Shown piece by piece: positions 16,858 to 27,765 of a DNA stretch of 64,000 nucleotides. The notes under the pieces were generated by a model. The model had not been told where the DNA came from. It did no database searches and was given only the letters and a program-made list of their open reading frames with translations. A program made the translations under genes and the position numbers. Position 1 is the stretch's first letter. The number at the start of each line of letters is the position of its first letter. Source of the stretch: Candidatus Gracilibacteria bacterium CG17_big_fil_post_rev_8_21_14_2_50_48_13 (GTDB taxonomy: Bacteria; Patescibacteriota; Gracilibacteria; 1-14-2-50-48-13); contig PFFG01000001.1 in NCBI GenBank assembly GCA_002783265.1, positions 62,001 through 126,000 on the forward strand, written 5' to 3'.

Positions 16858-19800
16858 TTAAGAAAGAGGTTTCCCTTCTTCTGTTGATTGTACAGGAGCA
16901 GAAGCCTGCTGTACACCTTCCTCAGGAGGGGTTGGATTGACAGGCGCTGATGCTGTGTCTCCTTTCGCATCTCCAATTTGCAACCAGGACGGCGCTGCGG
17001 GTGCGGCAGGTGGTGCAGGTGGCGTCTCAATGATCTGTTCCGCCACTGGAGCTGGTACAGGTGCGGGATCAGGTACTTGCTCCGGAGCCTCGGCTTGACT
17101 ATCAGAGACCTGTTCTTCTGGTTCCAGGGGTTTCTCAGGCAACGGCTCATCAGGAATACGATGTTGATCCGGCGGAAGATCTCCTTCTTTTGAAAATCGT
17201 TTCATGAAGACAGCTAGCTGACCGCGGAGCAAAAGAATGTATTCCTCAAAGTCGACGTGGATTTCCGGATGCGTCTTTTTGTAATACAGGAACAACACAT
17301 ACAGTATGCCGCCGAGTGTCAGAACAAAGAGGAGCAATCCAACAAAAACATACGCAATACCCCAAAGAATAGTCCAGAACGGTGAGCCATCACCAGAAGG
17401 TTGAGTATTGACTTGCGCCACCGTAGGCATTGGATCAACAGTCGTCTGCGGTTCTTCCAATTCCACTGGCACGTCAGCAGTGCGTGGTCCCTGGCTTTGC
17501 ACATAGGTCAAAAAGTCTCGGGCAATCACCGTATAGAAGCCAAGATCTGATTTTTCCTGCTCAGAAAGTCCTGTAGCGCCAATATTCCCTTCCATCCGCG
17601 AAAGTACACCAATAGCACCAAGAGTATCGCCTTGTCCAAGCAGACGCCCGAGATCTTCTCGTGCAGCCAGGAGTCCATCAACGCCTGGTGCCGTAGAAGC
17701 TGCACCTAAAATTGCATCGAGACGTTCCAAGGAAACTTCTGGCGTAAGCCTCGTCACTGGCACAGGCTGCATGGTATCTCCAATGGTATCCAGAGCCCTG
17801 ACCATGGTTTCTTTTCGTGCATCGGACAGCGTACTACCACGCAAAACATTGGCAGCTAAGGACACCATGACGTTGCTCCTCTGCACTTCCGTTCCATAGT
17901 ATTTTTTGACCTGCATCAACGCTTCGCGCACTGTTCCCCGCAGTGAGGTTGGCAGCTCGGCGACACCAAGCATAATGGCACGCAATCGACTTTCCAGCTC
18001 TCCTATACTCAAATAGAAATTATCGAGCGTCAGCGTTGTTTCTGAAACCGCAAGCATTTCGTCGCCAATAACTGGTAACTGATACACATATGCAAGCAAC
18101 TTTTGTCGGTCTGCATACGACACCTCTGGTGATTCTAGCATGCGCGAGAGACCAGCCACAATAGACTGCCGTTCCGCGTGGGTCAGTTCCATCTTTGTTG
18201 TCAGCGTTTCGAGAGAGTCTTGCACAGACGCAAGTAAGGCACCCGTCGCTACCTCTGGGCGCTTTGCAACAGAGGTTTGCATGAACGCAAACAGTTGAGA
18301 TTTCTCGACTGGCAGCATGGACCCACCTTGATTTTTTTCTTCCGCACAGATTCGACGGACAATATCTTTTGTGTCTTTGACATACACCGGCGTGCACAGT
18401 GCAAAGGCGCGAGCAAAAGAATAGAATGGAAAGACATGCTGGGTTTCAAAAAGCATTTCCATTTTGTACTGCAGTGGCAGTGTTGGGTGTGCGAGAATAG
18501 TCTTCTTCAAATCATGCACCAGGTGTGCGGCGGATCGCATATCAAGATTCGCTGTGACAATAGCGGCCGTATCCGCATCAACGCGCGTGCGAAGATCCAC
18601 CAGTAAATCTTGCCCGACAGCCTGGCTTTTTTCTGCATTTTTTGTCACCAGTGCTTGAAGATATTGTTCAAGAGCAAAGGCGAACTGACGCTTTTCAGGT
18701 TCTGTTGCCGCCGCCTGTGTTTGTACAAACTCCATCAGGGTCAGGTAGCGATCTGACTCATTCGTCCCCTCTGCTGTACTATACTGAGCAAGCATAGGGG
18801 TAAATGTGGAAGACGCTGCGGCTGCTCCTTGCGTAAATGAAGAACGAAGCGACGAAACTTCTTCTTGGGAAAGCAGGGTCATTAACTTCGCAACAAGGTC
18901 AGCAAGATCCTTTTGTCTCGTTTCGTCAAAATCAAAAAGCGCAAATCCAGGCAGTATGGCTGCTCGGTCATTTTGGGCAATGATATTTTCTGTGGCTTGC
19001 TGGAGTTGTCCATTAAAATCAGTTACGGTCTGCAATAATTCAGGAAACTTCTCCGAAGACCCAATGGTAAGATCATTATTCATAGCACCCCAAACAGGCT
19101 CTTCAAGCGACAGCATGGATGCAAGATTCGTCGCCGATATTGCCTTATCAAGAAGAGCAAGCACCATCGCCTTCTGGGCAGAAGCGACATCACTATTCTC
19201 AAGAATGCCCCTGATGTTCTGCAGGTACGTTCTTCTTGCCGTCACAAGCTGCATAAGAATGTCTTCTTTTTGCGCTGCATTATATCGTTGATCGCTGGTG
19301 AGCCGATCAAGCATTGCGAGCATGCCGCGACGTTGACGTTCCCAAAGACTTGTCCGAAGAATTAGGTCCTTCGCAGCACGCAGAATCGCCGATCGATTTT
19401 GTGCAACATCGGAAATCCCTGTAGCCAGTTGCACTGCACTTGCACTACCAAGTGCTTTAATAAACTGCTGCATTTCCAGATCTAACGGGGACTCCATGGA
19501 TGTCGCAGCCAGTGTGCGCAATATGGTCACCTTCTGTCCAACAGAGGCAATTGTATACTTTTTCTCCTTCAGAAGACCTTTTAGGGCCGAAACTTCTGCG
19601 GCTACAGCGTTACTTGCTTTTGCTGCTTCCTCTAGGGCTGGCGACGCAAGCAACTTCTCAATATGCTCGTCCATGGTTGAGATGACCATATCTTTGACAA
19701 TAGGATCAATGGTCTGAGACTTCAGTACATCGGAAATCGCAAGAGAGTACCGTACCACAAGAACCGTTGAAGGATCTGTTGCTTCTTGGAGACGTCGGAA

Positions 19801-22800
19801 GGCCTCAGCGAAACTTCCACGATCTGTCTGCATGCCTGATCCTGCCGCGTCGAGAATGGTGTGTAGCGCATTGCGTAAATCATCTGCACCACGCTTAGCA
19901 AGCGTCTTACCTAAGGTCGCATCGATATCAAACACCCGAACCATAGCAAGTCGTGCGAGGAGATCATTGATCTGTGCCTCCGAAACAGCAAGGCGTCCCG
20001 TGCGTTCCCGAAGTCTCTGCATGGCTTCAAGACGATCTTCCAAGGAAAGCGCGCGATCAAAGGCAGCCATGAGTGTCGAAATTTCTTCTGGCACCTGCTC
20101 ACCCAGGTTGCGCAGCAAGGTCGTTCGATACAGATCGAGACTCGACTCGTAGGCACTTGCCGTTGTACAAATTAGGGATTGCTCACCCGATACCGTCAAA
20201 ACGATAGAATAGGAGGAACAGTCGAGAAGGGTTGTATCTCCCACGACACCGTACACATTGAGAGGCTCCGCTTTGGCGTCAGGCGCTGCACTGCGAAGCA
20301 AGGCTCCACTTGCAGAAAGTAAGCCCGTCAATTGCTCAGCCGTATCGTTTGGTATAAGGGTAAATTGCTGTATTCCATCTGCACTCTGTAGCGCAAAAGC
20401 TTCCCGGGCAGTGTTCCATATTGGATTCTGCACATAGGCCTGAATGCCGGCAGGAAGGAAAAGAAATGGTGCCACCTGTGTGAAACCAAGTTGTTCTCCT
20501 TCTGCATAAGCGTTCAATGAACCATTCGTCACAGGAACCGTCCCTGGAATATATCCCGTTGCATCCTGGACACCTGACTTCGTACGAACATCAAAGGCAA
20601 TTACTTGTTCATCTTGTGTTGCAACAGGTGCTTTCGTAAACAAGGGAAGCATGGAGACAGCTCCGAGGGATGACGAGAGCCCAGAGCGTAAGTCGGAAAC
20701 ACTTGTTCCTGCCGTCAAAAGGCTCTGAAGAGCTCCTGCTTGATCAGGCACGAGACGCATCACATCTTCCACAAGTTGCTGAGGAGCAATTCCCTGTTCT
20801 AGGGCAACATCAACGTACGTTGGAATATCCACAAGCAATTGTGGTGGGAGTGTCATTCCGCTGCCAGAAATCGATGCAAGTGTTGCGGAGATTTCTGCAT
20901 TAACCCCATAGGATTGTAAAAGACTCTTTTTCTGATCCCCAGTTAATTGTACGGGGCGTGCGAGAGAGAACGGTACAACTTGGAGGAAACTATCTTTGGC
21001 AATAGCCGTCGTCAATCCTTCAATGCCCGCTTCCGCCTGCAACATTGGCTGATCCGTTGCGATTTTTTGGGCGATGATATCCGAAGAAATTTGTTGTTGT
21101 TCTAAATTTTTGATTGTCAACAACGTCGGCATATCCGCTGGCAATAGAGGGTTCGTGACCACCGTCGCCAACTGGGGATTTGCTTTGAGTGCATCAAATA
21201 GTGCATTGGCAGGAACTCGATCTGCCCGCAACTGTGTATACACACTTTGGAATACGGGGTCCTGGGCTGCTAGAAAATTGTAAATCATCGACGAAGAGAG
21301 TCCTCGACGTTCGTACATTCGGTATGCAGAGACAAAAGGCACAGCAAACTTTTTCAGTGGTTCAGGCCGAACTTCGGAAAGGACATTGGAAACTGCCTGA
21401 ACACGCGCATCAATAGAGGCATCTTTTTGTTCCTGGAGTATACGTGCAACATCTGGGTAGGTACCAGCGAGAGCCCACAGGGCAATATCTGAGGAAACAC
21501 CCCATCCACGAAGCCATGCGATGTATTCACTCACCTGCATGCTTTTCTCCGAAAGACCAAAATGTGCTCGGAAGGTAGAACGTGCCTTCTCGTCCGTGAG
21601 ATAGATGAGCGGAATGCGCGTCCCTCGAGGATAGAGAGAACGGACTGCATCATAGAGTTCTGCCTCCTTGTCGCCGACCTTGTTCAGCAATTCATCAATC
21701 TCTGGAAAATATGGAGCATAAAGAGCGAAGGCTTCACGAGTTGAAAGTCCGCTTGCGAGAAGACTGCGAAGCATGGGTTCCGGCTCAGCAACAACAGGTC
21801 GAAATGCGGGAATGTATACGAAGCGATCGCCAACGGCACCCAAGATCTGTGCAGCAGAATAGAGGCGCGCTGAAGCCTGAGCAAAGTATGCACCAAAGGC
21901 AGCATCAAAACGTGCAAAATGGCCAATAATTGCATCCTCAGAGGAGTACAAGACACTCAGTTCTCGCGTGGCCGAACGCAGTGGAATAGACGCACCCATG
22001 TACGGGAAAAGCCGGAGCGTGCGCTGTCCATTTGCCGCCGTTAGATTGGTGAGAATTTCCCCGTCAGACTGTTTCTGTGCTTTGAGTGCACTGACCAGTC
22101 GACCCATTTCCGCATCCTGCGATGCGAGAAATGCTAGGGCAAAGGGGGCAGAGACTGTTCTGTTCATTGCACGAGCATACTGCGTGAGAGTCGTATCCCA
22201 TCCCGTGAATTGTGCAATTAGAAAGGAATTTGTTGGATAGTCACGAAGGAGATCTGCAAAACTTGGTACAGACTTCCCTTCTCCTTGTTTTTGGTACCAA
22301 GATGAGAGCATAGGATTATCTGCAACGACCTTTTGCATTGCCAGTTCTTCTGGAATACCCTGCGTCATAAAAAAGTGCGCAAGATTCGCTGCGGGCAATT
22401 CTATGGGCCGCATATAGGAGAATCGCACTTTCCTTTCGGCACCATTTTTTATCAATGACGTAAAAATCTCGACTCCCTGTGATTTTTCGCGCTTCAGCGT
22501 CTCATAATCTTGTCCAAAATTTGGGTTGTCTTTCGCAAGTCGCATAAAGGCTTCCTCGGGCGTTAACCCCATGGATATATACTCACCATAGGCAAGCCGA
22601 AGCGGTAAAACAAACATGGACTCAGGCTTATACGTCATAGCTTTGAGTGTCGCCTCCTGCGAAAATTCCTGGTAGTAAAGACTTCGATCAGAAGTTTTCT
22701 TTCTTAGAGCATCGTAAACGGCGCGAAAAGTTTCGTCATCAGAGCGCAATTTCTCGTAAATTGTTTCCTCCGACAAACCATGATGACGTAGTGTTTCATA

Positions 22801-25800
22801 AATGGCATCAAAGTTTGAGACAATTGCAGAAGACACACGAAGGGCGACTTCCCTTCCCGGTTCAGAAAGAAGACGACGCAGAATATCCTGAGCGCTTGTT
22901 CCCTTTGATTTGAGATCCAGAACAATTGCAGCGATATCCGGATCATCTGCGCGCAATTTGTCGACGATTAAGGCATCTGTATAGGCGCGTTCTTTGAGCA
23001 ACAGGTAGGCTCGGCCAATGGATACTCGCAAAGGGGAAAGTGGTTGAAATTCAATACCACCTGCCGTTGTTTCGTGTTTTTCAATGGCATCCAAAAGAGC
23101 AGCGTTGGAAGAAGCCTCGAGCAGTTCAGACCGATACCCTTCTAAAGTTGGGTTATCCACAAGAATTTTGTCGACAATCTCTTTTCTCGATAATCCCTGC
23201 GTCACCAGATGGGCCAAAACATCGTTTGCTGGAACCTCCGCTGCTGCATGCAGGTTTGTGGAGACTTGCAAGTTCGCCTCGTTGCGTAGGGTTTGCACAA
23301 TCGCATCATCGCTTTGCCCCCTTTGTCGCAATTCCGCTATTTTCTTTCCAAGGGCCGCATCATCGGAAGACACTTTCTTAAGAGCCGATGCAGGTCGCAG
23401 CCCAAACTCTGCATACACATCGTATGCAGTCCCAAAGGGCATCTGGTACGGTTTTGTCGGGTCATATTGAATGGCACTGCCCGCGAGATTTTTCGCAAGA
23501 AGGCTTTGAATTTCCGCTTCATTTCTCCCCTCAGATCGTAGTGCACGAACTTGAGCGTCAACACCAGGATTTTGGGCAGCAAGCTGATCGTTGATCACAT
23601 TCGCCGGCAAGTTGTAGGACGTGAGCATGTCACTAACTGAAGTATAACTTGCTGTCAGTTGCGTTCCGCTACTCGCGGCATAGGAACCATTGGTCGTCGC
23701 TTGTTTTGCGACACTTGGACTGAGTCCCTGCATATAGGTTGCACGGACAACGGGTGAAAGTGTCGTTCCAGTGGCTGTAGGAAAAAAAGGAGACACATTG
23801 TTCTCCTTTGGTGGCTCGTACACTGCAATAACGTCACTCGCAGCCCCCCGTAGTCCAGAAAGGGAGGCAAAAACCGGCTTTTCGGCGGGAGATAAGCCAA
23901 CGTCAGAATCGTAGACACGGAGAGCGACGGTTTGCTGCGAGGTTTGTCCTCCCGAAGAAATCAAAGCGGTTATGCGGTATAAACCACAGAGGGGAAAGCT
24001 TACAGAACTACTGAGCCCCGTAGAAGCAATGGGCAGCGGAACGGGATCCGCAATACTACTACACCCTTCCAAGGTTCCATAGCGCTGCATACTCCAAACG
24101 ACGCTGGGAGAGGAGACATTTGCTCCATCGCTCATTTTTGCACCAAGCACCATGCGGAAGGGTGAACTACCCTTTACCCAAGGCACATAGCCAAGACCAG
24201 ACAGGGAGCCAGGCTCTACAAGAGTTGATTGCAGAGCAGGATTTACTCCGGTGGTAATAGTTCTCGGATCTGAGTATACCTTCACGGACTCCTTTGTATT
24301 CATATCGTAGATTTGTGCACCAATTCGGTAGGTATTCACCGAACCAGCGGCACCATAGTTTTCAAGTCGAATAAGACGCTCGGTATCATAAGACACTTCA
24401 TTGAAAAGTTGATTTCCCTGCACTTCATAAAACCACAAGACTTGAATATTCTGATTTGGTTCGTCTGGATCGCGCAAACCACGAAGCTTGGCACGCACAC
24501 TCATAGGTGTTGTGAGGGCACCATTTGGCCACTCAACGACAAAGGAATCGTAGGTGGGGAGCGAGTTTTGTACCTTAAAATACTTCACCATCTGAGACGT
24601 TTTGGCCTGACCATTTACATTTTCGAGAATAGTGAAGGTAACAGGAACACAATTTGCTGAATCCTGGCTACTTTCAACGAAGCGATCACGCACAGAAACA
24701 GATTTTGCAGACAATTCACGCGTCGCGATATTCCATCGAAACCCGGTTGTTGTTGAATCGCGATTAACTGGTAAGTCGGAACTTGCGAGCGATGTACTAC
24801 CATCGAAGAGGTACTCGCGATTTTTCGTCACAATATACCCCTCTTTAGCCGCACCTGAAACAATACACGCGCCAGGAGTTGCGGGAATCACCGCACCTCC
24901 TTCACTCACTGAAAAATCCGCAAGGGGTTCAAGGGGCCTTCGAATAAGAATATTGCGCGTTACCACCAGAGCTTTTTCCGTTGGTTTGGTGACGGAATAC
25001 ATTGTATAGGTAAGCGAGTATTGCCCTTCCTCAGCAATCTGGAGGCTGCCACTAAATGTCGTTCGTCCATCTTCCCCGAGAGAGCCAGAACTGATGGTCG
25101 TCAGGGCTGGTGTCGCACCGTACCCAACTTCCACCTTCCCGATGTTTTTCCCAATCACACGTGTTTTCACTGCCTGACCCTTTGGATACCGCGGGGTTTG
25201 ATTTTGTGGGAAAATGTTGTCCTGACTATCCAGAAGCTGGATGTCATATGTAATGTCTGTGCTGACCGTAATATCCGACGATTTTGTGCTCGTCTCACCA
25301 TATTTATTACGTCCCGTGACAGTCACGCGATAGGTACCCGGTTTACCGAAGGTCAATTCCTTTACACGTTTTGTACCTACGGTTTTCCATTCACTTTGTG
25401 CAAAGCTTGCATCATAGGGACTTGCATCAACAAACACAGTTCCTTCTTCAAGGTATCGAGAAGCGTCTGTGAGTTCAAAAATAGTAGGATTCCCTGGTTT
25501 TTCACTGAGTGTGAAGTCAACCTGCGGTGCTTGCGGAAGCACGACCAGAGATTTGGACATGACACTTTCATCATTTACTCCAGCAAATTTGTTATACACC
25601 GTGAAGGTATATTCACCATCTTGATCGAAGACATAGTCAAAATCATCTAATCCCTTTGATAGTGTTCTATTCAAGACTGTCTGGCCTCCAGAACCTGTAC
25701 TGGAATTTCTCTTAATTTCTACCCGCTTGCTCTCAAGACTAGTAGATTCCGTAAAGGCCGGGAAGGTACGAATTTTATAGGAGTTGCCCACCGTGCCCAC

Positions 25801-27741
25801 ATAGTTGGGATTCACAGTAATATCCGTACCATCGTCGAAGACACGCACCGTGAAGTCCATCACCGCTAGAGTTTGGCCGAGCGTATAATCACGAATAGCA
25901 ATAGTAACTGGGTAGGATCCCGTTTTATCAAACGTCAGCTCAGGTGTAACACGGAAAGGTGTAACACCGTTGAGTGCATTCCCTGAACGTGTAATCTCCC
26001 CATCCACAAAGCGGACAAAGCCGTCTTTGAGTCCGGGCGACACCACATCAATGAGCGTCGGTGTTTGCTTTCCATAAAATTGAATATCACTTTTGAGCGT
26101 CACCGGCTTATCCACGGCTTTTGTCAGTGCAACCGAGTCCTTTGGCATTAAACGAACATTTTTTGTGCCCGATAAGCTTGCATAGGTTCCATTCACCACG
26201 AGCTGTCCCAAACCATTTTGAGCAACGAGACGTGGATCAGAATTATTTCCCAGAACAATGGTATTCGTTCCAATATTGACGCGTCGGCCATCTTTCAAGA
26301 TCGCCGTTATGTCATCGACGAGATACACACTATCCCCCAAGGGAATCGTTACCTTAAAGGTTTCGCCATTCTTAGCAGCATCTTTAATCAAAGTTCCGTC
26401 TCCGCGAGTAATTGTATGTTCTAGGGTTTGAAAACTTTCTGGAAGTGTATTTTGGTCAGAAAGCGTTACTTCGGCTTCTATATCCTTATCTCCTAGACCA
26501 TTGTTGAGTTGAATGGATGCACCTGTCGTGTATGTTCTCGCTTCAAGAGAGTTTCCTGAGTTTTTCACTTTGAAATAACTACGGCGACGATCATAGCCAA
26601 CGGTTTTGCCGTTCTCAATATCTGTCCAGGTAGCTGAGCTCGCAGGATTGAGGCTATTGTAATCAGCAAATGCTTCCCCCGCACCAAACACATATCGGTC
26701 TTCTTCCCCAGGTTTTAAAACCACAACCGTAAGTGATGCCGTTGTTTGTCCTGGTATCTGTACTTGTACGACGTTGGGAGATTCAACCCCTTCATTAATT
26801 CGGTCGATGATTGGTTTGAGATCCACAAAACGTCCGCTTGCACCGGTTGCACTATTACCGTTAGAAACGGAAACATTTCGCGCATCGGAGGGAGCGGCAT
26901 ACACATAGGTGGATTTCACCCAAGCTTTTGCGCCCGATATCGTATCATTTCCCGGTATGAACAAGCCAAAAGATCCACTTTTCACCTGATCCCATTCCGC
27001 TTTCGTTACACGCAGGAGACTGCCACGCAAGGCGGGTAAGCGAGCTGACCCCGCAACAAATTCATAATCCACTGAGCGATAGTCTGCAGAAATAGCCTTC
27101 GATGAATCAGCAGACTGTGCATAGGTGAGTGTCAGTTTTTTGTAGAGATCCGTCGGAATTTTTGCGAAAGCCATCTGTTGACTGGAGACACTGTACCCCA
27201 CTGATCCAGGAAAATTCCACTGAATGTTCGTCTGATCAATGCCTACTTGTCTTTGTAAATCCCCTACACCCGTCACGACGTTATTTCGGGTATTAATATC
27301 CCTCGCTCCCAGTATGGCAAGTATCTGATTGACAATGGCATAAGAGAGTAAAATGACACCAAAACCAATAGCAATGTTAATGATGGTCTTTTTCACATTC
27401 TCCTGCTGTTTCTCATCACCACGCGACATAATAAGCAGTACCCCCTCAAAGATAAGAAGTGCAACTGCTGCAAATCCCAAGAGCAGAAAGACGGAGTTAA
27501 TAATGTTCGTGATGATCACAACTAAATTCGTATCTCCTGTGCCTGTTGGCCCATAAATACCCAGTTTCTGCGTATCAACTCCACTCTGCGTGGTATCTGA
27601 GACAGCATTAAGACCCGTCGCATTTTCAAAGTTCTGTGCTTCAGCAATCGCCATAGGCGTGAGCAGGCTGCCCAGCAAGACAAAAAGGAGAAGGAGTCGG
27701 GCAATCAATGTTTTCATAGTAGTATACATAGGTCGAAACAT
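16858..27741 (-). CDS. Giant 3,627-residue surface protein with N-terminal pilin-like domain
   Basis: The N-terminus has a hydrophobic signal/anchor segment (11-33) and two helices (about 73-105 and 118-144) that match the small pilin encoded just upstream, including the shared LSYAIVNQI. Residues ~150-1340 are beta-rich, PKD/Ig-like in pattern (for example GKPGTYRVTVTGRNKYGE). Residues ~1365-2365 form a run of about twelve helical repeats that I recognise as no known family. A long helical region follows to ~3450. A transmembrane segment at about 3452-3484 leads into a Pro/Glu-rich cytoplasmic tail. Both ends are thus membrane-tethered. It starts 24 nt after the pilin gene; an alternative ATG is at 27717. 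It is probably a cell-surface structural or adhesion protein; function is inferred. Confidence 0.9.
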   Translation of the reverse strand: MFRPMYTTMKTLIARLLLLFVLLGSLLTPMAIAEAQNFENATGLNAVSDTTQSGVDTQKLGIYGPTGTGDTNLVVIITNIINSVFLLLGFAAVALLIFEGVLLIMSRGDEKQQENVKKTIINIAIGFGVILLSYAIVNQILAILGARDINTRNNVVTGVGDLQRQVGIDQTNIQWNFPGSVGYSVSSQQMAFAKIPTDLYKKLTLTYAQSADSSKAISADYRSVDYEFVAGSARLPALRGSLLRVTKAEWDQVKSGSFGLFIPGNDTISGAKAWVKSTYVYAAPSDARNVSVSNGNSATGASGRFVDLKPIIDRINEGVESPNVVQVQIPGQTTASLTVVVLKPGEEDRYVFGAGEAFADYNSLNPASSATWTDIENGKTVGYDRRRSYFKVKNSGNSLEARTYTTGASIQLNNGLGDKDIEAEVTLSDQNTLPESFQTLEHTITRGDGTLIKDAAKNGETFKVTIPLGDSVYLVDDITAILKDGRRVNIGTNTIVLGNNSDPRLVAQNGLGQLVVNGTYASLSGTKNVRLMPKDSVALTKAVDKPVTLKSDIQFYGKQTPTLIDVVSPGLKDGFVRFVDGEITRSGNALNGVTPFRVTPELTFDKTGSYPVTIAIRDYTLGQTLAVMDFTVRVFDDGTDITVNPNYVGTVGNSYKIRTFPAFTESTSLESKRVEIKRNSSTGSGGQTVLNRTLSKGLDDFDYVFDQDGEYTFTVYNKFAGVNDESVMSKSLVVLPQAPQVDFTLSEKPGNPTIFELTDASRYLEEGTVFVDASPYDASFAQSEWKTVGTKRVKELTFGKPGTYRVTVTGRNKYGETSTKSSDITVSTDITYDIQLLDSQDNIFPQNQTPRYPKGQAVKTRVIGKNIGKVEVGYGATPALTTISSGSLGEDGRTTFSGSLQIAEEGQYSLTYTMYSVTKPTEKALVVTRNILIRRPLEPLADFSVSEGGAVIPATPGACIVSGAAKEGYIVTKNREYLFDGSTSLASSDLPVNRDSTTTGFRWNIATRELSAKSVSVRDRFVESSQDSANCVPVTFTILENVNGQAKTSQMVKYFKVQNSLPTYDSFVVEWPNGALTTPMSVRAKLRGLRDPDEPNQNIQVLWFYEVQGNQLFNEVSYDTERLIRLENYGAAGSVNTYRIGAQIYDMNTKESVKVYSDPRTITTGVNPALQSTLVEPGSLSGLGYVPWVKGSSPFRMVLGAKMSDGANVSSPSVVWSMQRYGTLEGCSSIADPVPLPIASTGLSSSVSFPLCGLYRITALISSGGQTSQQTVALRVYDSDVGLSPAEKPVFASLSGLRGAASDVIAVYEPPKENNVSPFFPTATGTTLSPVVRATYMQGLSPSVAKQATTNGSYAASSGTQLTASYTSVSDMLTSYNLPANVINDQLAAQNPGVDAQVRALRSEGRNEAEIQSLLAKNLAGSAIQYDPTKPYQMPFGTAYDVYAEFGLRPASALKKVSSDDAALGKKIAELRQRGQSDDAIVQTLRNEANLQVSTNLHAAAEVPANDVLAHLVTQGLSRKEIVDKILVDNPTLEGYRSELLEASSNAALLDAIEKHETTAGGIEFQPLSPLRVSIGRAYLLLKERAYTDALIVDKLRADDPDIAAIVLDLKSKGTSAQDILRRLLSEPGREVALRVSSAIVSNFDAIYETLRHHGLSEETIYEKLRSDDETFRAVYDALRKKTSDRSLYYQEFSQEATLKAMTYKPESMFVLPLRLAYGEYISMGLTPEEAFMRLAKDNPNFGQDYETLKREKSQGVEIFTSLIKNGAERKVRFSYMRPIELPAANLAHFFMTQGIPEELAMQKVVADNPMLSSWYQKQGEGKSVPSFADLLRDYPTNSFLIAQFTGWDTTLTQYARAMNRTVSAPFALAFLASQDAEMGRLVSALKAQKQSDGEILTNLTAANGQRTLRLFPYMGASIPLRSATRELSVLYSSEDAIIGHFARFDAAFGAYFAQASARLYSAAQILGAVGDRFVYIPAFRPVVAEPEPMLRSLLASGLSTREAFALYAPYFPEIDELLNKVGDKEAELYDAVRSLYPRGTRIPLIYLTDEKARSTFRAHFGLSEKSMQVSEYIAWLRGWGVSSDIALWALAGTYPDVARILQEQKDASIDARVQAVSNVLSEVRPEPLKKFAVPFVSAYRMYERRGLSSSMIYNFLAAQDPVFQSVYTQLRADRVPANALFDALKANPQLATVVTNPLLPADMPTLLTIKNLEQQQISSDIIAQKIATDQPMLQAEAGIEGLTTAIAKDSFLQVVPFSLARPVQLTGDQKKSLLQSYGVNAEISATLASISGSGMTLPPQLLVDIPTYVDVALEQGIAPQQLVEDVMRLVPDQAGALQSLLTAGTSVSDLRSGLSSSLGAVSMLPLFTKAPVATQDEQVIAFDVRTKSGVQDATGYIPGTVPVTNGSLNAYAEGEQLGFTQVAPFLFLPAGIQAYVQNPIWNTAREAFALQSADGIQQFTLIPNDTAEQLTGLLSASGALLRSAAPDAKAEPLNVYGVVGDTTLLDCSSYSIVLTVSGEQSLICTTASAYESSLDLYRTTLLRNLGEQVPEEISTLMAAFDRALSLEDRLEAMQRLRERTGRLAVSEAQINDLLARLAMVRVFDIDATLGKTLAKRGADDLRNALHTILDAAGSGMQTDRGSFAEAFRRLQEATDPSTVLVVRYSLAISDVLKSQTIDPIVKDMVISTMDEHIEKLLASPALEEAAKASNAVAAEVSALKGLLKEKKYTIASVGQKVTILRTLAATSMESPLDLEMQQFIKALGSASAVQLATGISDVAQNRSAILRAAKDLILRTSLWERQRRGMLAMLDRLTSDQRYNAAQKEDILMQLVTARRTYLQNIRGILENSDVASAQKAMVLALLDKAISATNLASMLSLEEPVWGAMNNDLTIGSSEKFPELLQTVTDFNGQLQQATENIIAQNDRAAILPGFALFDFDETRQKDLADLVAKLMTLLSQEEVSSLRSSFTQGAAAASSTFTPMLAQYSTAEGTNESDRYLTLMEFVQTQAAATEPEKRQFAFALEQYLQALVTKNAEKSQAVGQDLLVDLRTRVDADTAAIVTANLDMRSAAHLVHDLKKTILAHPTLPLQYKMEMLFETQHVFPFYSFARAFALCTPVYVKDTKDIVRRICAEEKNQGGSMLPVEKSQLFAFMQTSVAKRPEVATGALLASVQDSLETLTTKMELTHAERQSIVAGLSRMLESPEVSYADRQKLLAYVYQLPVIGDEMLAVSETTLTLDNFYLSIGELESRLRAIMLGVAELPTSLRGTVREALMQVKKYYGTEVQRSNVMVSLAANVLRGSTLSDARKETMVRALDTIGDTMQPVPVTRLTPEVSLERLDAILGAASTAPGVDGLLAAREDLGRLLGQGDTLGAIGVLSRMEGNIGATGLSEQEKSDLGFYTVIARDFLTYVQSQGPRTADVPVELEEPQTTVDPMPTVAQVNTQPSGDGSPFWTILWGIAYVFVGLLLFVLTLGGILYVLFLYYKKTHPEIHVDFEEYILLLRGQLAVFMKRFSKEGDLPPDQHRIPDEPLPEKPLEPEEQVSDSQAEAPEQVPDPAPVPAPVAEQIIETPPAPPAAPAAPSWLQIGDAKGDTASAPVNPTPPEEGVQQASAPVQSTEEGKPLS
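20646..23650 (-). repeat. About twelve degenerate alpha-helical repeats in the 3,627-residue protein
   Basis: Units of roughly 65-90 residues recur, each with a Y/F..G(L/I)S.E.I pattern, then D(D/N)P.f..x.y..L, then G.S...I...L. Examples are QGLSRKEIVDKILVDNP, HGLSEETIYEKLRSDDE, MGLTPEEAFMRLAKDNP and RGLSSSMIYNFLAAQDP. The DNA has diverged, so this is an old protein-level repeat and not a recent tandem duplication. Confidence 0.75.
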
Positions 27742-27765
27742 GAGATTTGGAGAGAGTTGGTGATT

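Noticed and set aside
27721-27726. TATACT as a separate promoter for the giant pilin-fused gene
   Set aside because: It lies after the ATG at 27741 and only 3 nt before the ATG at 27717, too close for a normal transcription start.
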